From Nibribacter roseus (GTDB taxonomy: Bacteria; Bacteroidota; Bacteroidia; Cytophagales; Hymenobacteraceae), in NCBI RefSeq assembly GCF_042662225.1, contig NZ_JBHSYQ010000003.1, forward strand, positions 558,001 to 622,000: a DNA stretch of 64,000 nucleotides, read 5' to 3'. The notes under the pieces are model-generated. The model did not search any database and had not been told where the DNA came from. It worked only from the letters and a program-made list of their open reading frames with translations. Of this stretch, positions 59,810-64,000 are shown one piece after another (position 1 is the first letter of the stretch; each line of letters starts with the position of its first letter). The position numbers and the translations under genes are program-made.

Positions 59810-60874
59810 TTAATTGGTTGATGTTGTAGTAAGAAATTCTACTTTAAAAGACTGGTGTAGCTTATTACGACGTCCCCTAAATTGAAAGTCAACTACAGCC
59901 GAAGTGGGTTTCCAGGCAATGTGCAGAACCCCAAAGTTTAATTTATCATGCATTTCACCTATGCGGTTTTGGTTAGGTTCAAATACTAGCCCTCCTTTCC
60001 AGGTGTGGGTAAGGCCGCTTGTGGTAAAATCATATAATGGGTAGGGGAGATCCGGTAGGTTTAGCTTAGACAACTCTGCAAAATGCCGATCGCCGGACAA
60101 TAGAATAACATTGGAAGCTTTGGTTTCGGCAATAAGGTTAAACAGTCGCTGCCGGGCTTTAGGAAAATTGCCCCAACGCTCTAAGCCGTGATCATTGGCA
60201 ATGATCTGAATACCGCTGCCAATAAAGTGCAGCTGGGCTTTGCTGTTTCTAAGCTCGTGCTCCAGCCATCGCCACTGCTGCTCGCCTAAAATATCGCCGG
60301 TCTCATTGGGGGTGCGGTTAGGCTCTGGGGCGGGCAAAGAATCACGGAAGGTTCGTACATCTAATAACAGTATTTTAACCTGCTGCCCGGGTGGACCATA
60401 AGTATGGGCGCTGTACACTCCTTGTTGCTTCCGGCGAGGGCTGTTTACTGGCTCGCCCATAAAATTCCAGAATAGCTGCGCACTTTCAAAGCGTTGCGGA
60501 TACTCTTTGCCTTCGTTGTTTTGTCCGTAGTCGTGGTCATCCCAAGTACCTATGACTGGTATTTGCTGGTATAATAGCTGATAATCAGGGTTATTTAACT
60601 GTTTCTGGTATTTTGCCTTCATTACGGCCATGTCATTGGTGTTGGCGTAAATATTGTCTCCTAACCAAATCCAGAGCTGTGGCTGGTTTTTAAGCACCTC
60701 TTGCCAGAGTGGTTGTTTGCGGTCTTGTGAATTGCAGGAACCTAAGGCAATAACTGAAAGCGGCGTATGAGCACTGGCAGCTGGTAAGGCTTCATAATGC
60801 CTGTCTGTATCTGCAGAAGAGCAGGAGGTCAGGAACAGATAGATTAGAATTAACCAAAGTCTAAGTTGCTGCAT
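59810..60874 (-). CDS. PhoD-like metallophosphatase lipoprotein (copy B)
   Basis: 354 residues. Lipoprotein signal ending FLTSC. The PhoD-family metal motifs are intact: ALGSCNSQ, WLGDNIYAN, TWDDHDYGQNN and LSGDRHFAEL. PhoD-like enzymes hydrolyse phosphodiesters or monoesters with Ca/Fe. It should be the active member of the pair with the downstream paralogue. The two genes align over almost their whole length, including GKEY, YSAHTYGPPGQQVKILLLD and ILGEQQWRWLEHELR. It is preceded by a small gene and terminator on the same strand. Confidence 0.87.
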   Translation of the reverse strand: MQQLRLWLILIYLFLTSCSSADTDRHYEALPAASAHTPLSVIALGSCNSQDRKQPLWQEVLKNQPQLWIWLGDNIYANTNDMAVMKAKYQKQLNNPDYQLLYQQIPVIGTWDDHDYGQNNEGKEYPQRFESAQLFWNFMGEPVNSPRRKQQGVYSAHTYGPPGQQVKILLLDVRTFRDSLPAPEPNRTPNETGDILGEQQWRWLEHELRNSKAQLHFIGSGIQIIANDHGLERWGNFPKARQRLFNLIAETKASNVILLSGDRHFAELSKLNLPDLPYPLYDFTTSGLTHTWKGGLVFEPNQNRIGEMHDKLNFGVLHIAWKPTSAVVDFQFRGRRNKLHQSFKVEFLTTTSTN

Positions 60875-60956
60875 AGGAACGGGTACGTCAGACTAATAAG
60901 GGAAGATGCGTTGCGCGGGAACAACAAGAGAGAACTTTCTCTGGCCTATAAATAGA

Positions 60957-60995
60957 GCAAAAAAAGAAGGGCCAGCTTTTCAAGGCTGGCCCTTT
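60957..60995 (-). terminator. Intrinsic terminator after the 80-aa hypothetical gene
   Basis: 10-bp stem AAGGGCCAGC/GCTGGCCCTT with an 8-nt loop and a T-rich run on the minus strand. Confidence 0.85.
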
Positions 60996-61047
60996 CGGGT
61001 AATTGGCTTGCGCCGGCTATATATAAATCCCCGGCAGGGGTACAGTT

Positions 61048-61290
61048 TTATTTTCTTGTGTTAATAATCCTAAAAGCTTCCTCTCGCGAAATTTCTCTTT
61101 CCAGCAGTAACATATCGTTTCTACCCACTAATAGTAATCTAAAGGCTTCTTTCAAATCATGGTAATATATGAGCATGGTAATATCCTCATATCCCCTCAT
61201 AAAGATTTTTCGAGCTCTAGTTTTCAAATTATATAATTCCAGTTTAATGCGTTTCAACTTCTCCATCATTACGGTATGGGCATCATGCAT
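61048..61290 (-). CDS. Hypothetical basic protein, 80 aa
   Basis: 80 residues from the ATG at 61290, mostly helical, basic (MMEKLKRIKLELYNLKTRARKIFMRG), with a second helix (MLIYYHDLKEAFRLLLVGR) and a C-terminal REEAFRIINTRK. No named family and no membrane segment. It has its own terminator. Possibly a small nucleic-acid- or protein-binding protein; function unknown. Confidence 0.55.
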   Translation of the reverse strand: MHDAHTVMMEKLKRIKLELYNLKTRARKIFMRGYEDITMLIYYHDLKEAFRLLLVGRNDMLLLEREISREEAFRIINTRK

Positions 61291-61579
61291 ATGATTTATT
61301 TATAGGGGTTTATACTTAAAAAGAATAGCCTAAGTTACTGTAATAATAAAGGATATGAATTGTACTTTTTAAAATATTATGTCTTGAGGTGATGTAAAAA
61401 GCCTTATTGTTAGTTTCTATTATAGAACAATTGCCTCATTGACATAAGCATAAAATGTATAGTATGTAATAATAGCTATGTTGTTATATAAATTTTCTTA
61501 GGTTAGTATGCTATCTATAAAAGGAGGATTACGTATGAATAGGTAGGCGCTATTGCTTAACTATGAAGGAATTTTAAAA

Positions 61580-62095
61580 ATGAAAAACGTATTCAATCCC
61601 CTAAAAAAGATGTTGGCAGCCTTTGCCTTTATGCTGGCTGTGGCACACATGGCGCAGGCGCAACACCTGAGCGTAAATGAACTGATTGACCTTAGGGCTA
61701 AGTCTCTAGAGGAACTGCAAACTGTACTAGGAAAAAAAGGATGGGTATACCGCGGCCAATGCGGTACCGGTGAAGACGGTGAGCGCTATTGCTTTAAAAT
61801 TGGCGATAAAAAAGGAGATGGGCTTGCCTCTGTGCTGTATGTAGTGAAGAACGGCGACGACCAGTCCTTAGAGTACACCGTTTACCGGCCAGGGCTAATT
61901 ACCCAAATACAGAACAACATTAGAAACGCTGCTTTTAAGTTGGTGGGCCAAAAACCAATAAATGAGCAAATTAAGCTGAGGGTGTATGAGAAAGGACAAG
62001 ATGTACTGGTAGCCCGCGGAGGCGTTGACCGTAAGTACTATAGCTTAGAAATTCACCAGAAACCATCTTACAGGCGTATGCAGGCCTCAAGATAG
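61580..62095 (+). CDS. Exported hypothetical protein, 171 aa
   Basis: 171 residues from the ATG at 61580. A signal peptide (LKKMLAAFAFMLAVAHMAQAQ, about 8-28) is followed by a domain with a YRGQCGTGEDGERYCFKIGDK Cys-containing beta hairpin and a SVLYVVKNGDDQSLEYTVYRPG strand pair. It looks like a small exported beta-rich domain. The two cysteines could form a disulfide. No named family. A long perfect-type palindrome follows the stop by 11 nt. Confidence 0.65.
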   Translation: MKNVFNPLKKMLAAFAFMLAVAHMAQAQHLSVNELIDLRAKSLEELQTVLGKKGWVYRGQCGTGEDGERYCFKIGDKKGDGLASVLYVVKNGDDQSLEYTVYRPGLITQIQNNIRNAAFKLVGQKPINEQIKLRVYEKGQDVLVARGGVDRKYYSLEIHQKPSYRRMQASR

Positions 62096-62106
62096 TTTTT
62101 AAAGTA

Positions 62107-62168
62107 ACAGAAGAGCTGTGTTTCCGGGCTGTTTTTGCTAAAACAGCCCTGAAACACAGCTCTTCTGT
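62107..62168. repeat. Palindromic intergenic repeat, copy 22 (extended arms)
   Basis: ACAGAAGAGCTGTGTTTC and CGGGCTGTTTT pair with AAAACAGCCCTGAAACACAG then CTCTTCTGT with a single mismatch: ~29-bp arms. CTGTGTTTC/GAAACACAG replaces the usual CTGTTTT/AAAACAG on both sides. Confidence 0.92.
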
Positions 62169-62233
62169 TTAAATACAATAAGGTATTTCCTGGGGAAAAG
62201 ATATTACGGGCTTACCCCAGGCAAGTAGTTCTC

Positions 62234-62404
62234 TTAATTCTCTGAGAAAGTATAACCGCAAAAATTATAAATCTCAGCCAGTGGGGCAACTGGTGGCAAA
62301 GTCTGTTGCAACACCAGTGGTGGGTTGTCTTGCGATACAAAACCCCATCGGTTCCGGTTGCAGTAACGCAGTTCTTCCGGCAATTTCAGCTTTCGGTGTT
62401 TCAT
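62234..62404 (-). CDS. Possible small protein, 56 aa
   Basis: 56 residues from the ATG at 62404 (MKHRKLKLPEELRYCNRNRW start, proline-rich middle, EIYNFCGYTFSEN end). It follows another short frame by 13 nt on the same strand. No recognisable family; coding status is uncertain. Confidence 0.35.
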   Translation of the reverse strand: MKHRKLKLPEELRYCNRNRWGFVSQDNPPLVLQQTLPPVAPLAEIYNFCGYTFSEN

Positions 62405-62417
62405 ATTGGTGCCTCCT

Positions 62418-62639
62418 CTAACAGTTAGACTGAAATTCCATGGCGCTACCCCTACGTAGACGCTTAACTTTACAAAAATAATCTGAAACCGCAGGCATAA
62501 TGTTGTTCTTTTCTTGCTCTTCCGCATGCGGCGCACTCAAATACAACTGAAAATTTGATAAGGGGGATGCCTGAAGGCTATCCTGTAATTGGAAGTAGCG
62601 GTAATTTGTACGCGCTCCTTTACTAATTATGGTAGCCAC
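62418..62639 (-). CDS. Possible small protein, 73 aa (GTG start)
   Basis: 73 residues from a GTG. Opens ATIISKGARTNYRYFQLQDS. It could be the 5' member of a two-gene unit with the 56-aa frame, or a remnant of a longer gene. No family recognised. Confidence 0.3.
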   Translation of the reverse strand: MATIISKGARTNYRYFQLQDSLQASPLSNFQLYLSAPHAEEQEKNNIMPAVSDYFCKVKRLRRGSAMEFQSNC

Positions 62640-62818
62640 GTAACATTTTGCCAGTGGCTGCCTCTAAACCAGTAGGTTTTTTTGCTAACCATATAATTGA
62701 CAAAAACGTGTGCTACTGCTTTAAATACTCGGCAAAACTTATTTAGGTTGCCTCAGCTTCTCAATTTTACGAAATAAAAAGATGTTGGACAGGGGGCTGT
62801 ACATTGTATGGATGCACG

Positions 62819-62858
62819 GCGTTTCCGGCGGGTTTTGCTTAAAACAGGCCGGAAACGC
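62819..62858. repeat. Palindromic intergenic repeat, copy 23
   Basis: GCGTTTCCGGCGGGTTTTGC with right arm GGCCGGAAACGC, four nt after the stop of the minus-strand 132-aa gene. Both arms carry the compensated TTTCCGG/CCGGAAA variant. Confidence 0.85.
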
Positions 62859-62861
62859 TGC

Positions 62862-63260
62862 TTATATATGCTTGGTTAATTCCCTGATTCTTCCGCGCAG
62901 TTGATCTAAGTTGCTTTGCTGCTGCCTTTGCTTCTCAATATCATCTAATTCTTGCAGCAGGTTTTGCATTTCTGCTAAATAAGCGGCCCGGTCTTTTTTC
63001 AGGTGTCCCTCAGGATTTTGGTTTTGTTCGCTTGACTTGAAAACATTGCCCTCTCCATAAATTACCCATCTTGAGTTAAGATCTGGCAGCTGCTTGAGCA
63101 GCGCCAGCAGGTCATCCATAGAATACTCTTCGCCTTGCACTATACAGCCTACCAAAGCAGGCTCAGTTTGAGTTAATACGCTTAGTTGGTATACGTCCAG
63201 CTCTTTTATTCTCATATAGAATTTAAGGCGGGCGCTTATCTGCTGCAGGTTAATGGCCAT
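62862..63260 (-). CDS. Hypothetical protein with HTH-like N-terminus and coiled-coil C-terminus, 132 aa
   Basis: 132 residues. The N-terminal half (ISARLKFYMRIKELDVYQLSVLTQTEPALV, LLALLKQLPDLNSRWVIYGEG) has the helix spacing of an XRE/Cro-type helix-turn-helix region; WVIYGEG is a frequent end of such domains in Bacteroidota. The C-terminal half (about 85-130) is a charged coiled coil (LLQELDDIEKQRQQQSNL). It may be a dimeric DNA-binding protein. The palindromic repeat lies four nt past its stop. Confidence 0.6.
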   Translation of the reverse strand: MAINLQQISARLKFYMRIKELDVYQLSVLTQTEPALVGCIVQGEEYSMDDLLALLKQLPDLNSRWVIYGEGNVFKSSEQNQNPEGHLKKDRAAYLAEMQNLLQELDDIEKQRQQQSNLDQLRGRIRELTKHI

Positions 63261-63730
63261 AGCTTATTATTGTTAAAGTAGAGTAAGCGGTTCGTCCAAA
63301 GCTCTGAGCAAGTGGGGGCGTAGATCAGGGCGTGGTCAATCCTCTCACCCTAATACGCAAGTAGGGCATGCAGTGTTAATGTGGTAAAAATTTGGCTTTA
63401 GGAATAGGTGAACTAAATGAATCAAGACTAGGGTAGATTTTGTGCTTCAGGAAAATATAGAAGATGAAGTTTTTGAAACTAAGTAAATAGGCGGCCGTAA
63501 TAAGCCGATTAGCTCTGCCAGAGGGGTGTTTGGGTTGAGTGAGAAATTAACAAGTGGCTAAACAACAGCTTTAAATCAAATGTTGCCGCAATGGCAATGT
63601 TCAGAAATTGTGTTGTTTTTGCATGATCCAATTTTATAAAATGTGAAAACATTGAACTTTGTTTTTGCTATATTTGTGAAGTATATATAAGGTCCAGAAT
63701 TTGCTTCCCCCCTGTTAAAAGTTAAATTAT
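63261..63730. other. Intergenic region before the response regulator
   Basis: About 470 bp without a supported gene, AT-rich toward the right. It contains a promoter box for the response regulator at 63669-63676. No hairpin or palindrome of the dispersed family was seen. Confidence 0.5.
63669..63676 (+). promoter_or_regulatory. -7 promoter box for the response regulator
   Basis: TATATTTG fits TAnnTTTG exactly, giving a leader of about 48 nt. Confidence 0.5.
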
Positions 63731-64000
63731 ATGAAGACTCAGTACGAGCCGTTGGATTTAGTAATGTTGGTAGATGATGATGATACTACTAATTTCGTCA
63801 ACAAGCGATTGCTGTCTAAGTTAGGAGTAGCTAATGAAATCATTATAAAGAAGAACGGCGCTGAAGCATTAGAGTATTTGGTGCAAGCGGGAGCAGATGG
63901 GGCTACTGTAAAGTATCCTGATCTTATTTTCCTGGACATTAAAATGCCGGTTATGGATGGCTTCAGTTTCTTAGATGAGTATCATAAGCAAGATCTGGGG
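63731..64000 (+). CDS. Response regulator receiver-domain protein (3' end outside window)
   Basis: The first 90 codons are present, from the ATG at 63731 and open to the window end. It is a CheY-like receiver: acidic cluster MLVDDDDTT (about 12-20) and the phospho-acceptor in LIFLDIKMPVMDGFSFL (Asp near residue 73). The end of the receiver and any output domain lie outside the window. Bacteroidota have many single-domain receivers of this type. No kinase is in view. Confidence 0.88.
   Translation, partial: MKTQYEPLDLVMLVDDDDTTNFVNKRLLSKLGVANEIIIKKNGAEALEYLVQAGADGATVKYPDLIFLDIKMPVMDGFSFLDEYHKQDLG

Noticed and set aside
2362..62858. Palindromes as ordinary rho-independent terminators
   Set aside because: Stems are AT-rich, most lack a terminal T tract, orientation is not always with the gene, and unrelated classical terminators lie beside several copies. 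Termination as one effect is not excluded.

Overview
The window looks like a chromosomal segment of a Bacteroidota bacterium of the order Cytophagales, most likely family Hymenobacteraceae (Rufibacter/Pontibacter-like). Lineage-restricted families support this (DUF4270, DUF4293, DUF4476, a short N-domain-only glycogen synthase, the Bacteroidota-type PurM, a bacterial geranylgeranylglyceryl phosphate synthase). So do type IX secretion (T9SS) C-terminal sorting domains, a PorE-like OmpA lipoprotein and promoter boxes of the Bacteroidota form TAnnTTTG. The lineage is inferred from family content; no rRNA is present to confirm it. There are no insertion sequences, prophage blocks or CRISPR arrays, and one tRNA (Phe, GAA).

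Layout. 1-8.9 kb: end of a TPR protein, a PrsW-type intramembrane protease, a PH-domain protein, a 37-residue membrane peptide, recJ, a large S9 peptidase, a DUF805 protein and a GH25 lysozyme. 9-15.4 kb: lptB, a four-helix-bundle gene framed by iterated-word repeats, a GH3 adenylate-forming enzyme, then a tightly overlapping minus-strand cluster (35-residue peptide, LpxH-like phosphatase, glycosyltransferase, GH1 beta-glucosidase). 15.6-23 kb: AIM24 protein, acidic protein, gltX, YihY/BrkB, RidA, a short 3-hydroxyacyl-CoA dehydrogenase-like protein and glmS. 23-31.9 kb: DUF4270 lipoprotein and short glycogen synthase facing panC-panD, a UPF0104 flippase-like protein, rfaE2, a zinc peptidase, acyl-CoA dehydrogenase and an AraC regulator. 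32-43.8 kb: GGGP synthase with two envelope proteins, DnaJ-TPR fusion, metallophosphoesterase lipoprotein, a diadenylate-cyclase-like (DACNV) protein, a T9SS polysaccharide deacetylase, a PAS-LuxR regulator and a second T9SS cargo protein. 43.9-54.2 kb: tRNA-Phe, HdrC/HdrB-like Fe-S pair, PorE-like lipoprotein, purM, DUF4476, DUF4293 and thiolase. 54.4-64 kb: coiled-coil protein, truA, MsbA-like ABC exporter, GyrI-like protein, two tandem PhoD-like paralogues (one with a damaged active site), small hypotheticals and the start of a response regulator.

The most unusual feature is not a gene. About 23 copies of a roughly 40-bp imperfect palindrome lie between genes, most of them 4-50 nt after a stop codon. 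The general form is CTGTTTTnGGnCTGTTTTT, a short centre, then a complementary AAAA-rich arm ending AAAACAG. The two arms vary together between copies, suggesting selection on a hairpin or a dyad-binding site. At two convergent gene pairs the palindrome is nested inside a second inverted repeat made of degenerate 7-nt or 8-nt words. Similar word arrays flank the four-helix-bundle gene. Ordinary intrinsic terminators with unrelated sequences sit beside several copies, so the palindromes are not simply the terminators.

Functional themes: envelope and lipid biogenesis (LptB, RfaE2, LpxH-like, GlmS, MsbA-like, GGGPS, flippase-like protein), T9SS secretion, coenzyme A supply and fatty-acid oxidation (PanC/PanD, acyl-CoA dehydrogenase, thiolase, 3HCDH-like protein, Fe-S electron carriers) and housekeeping information genes (recJ, gltX, truA, purM).
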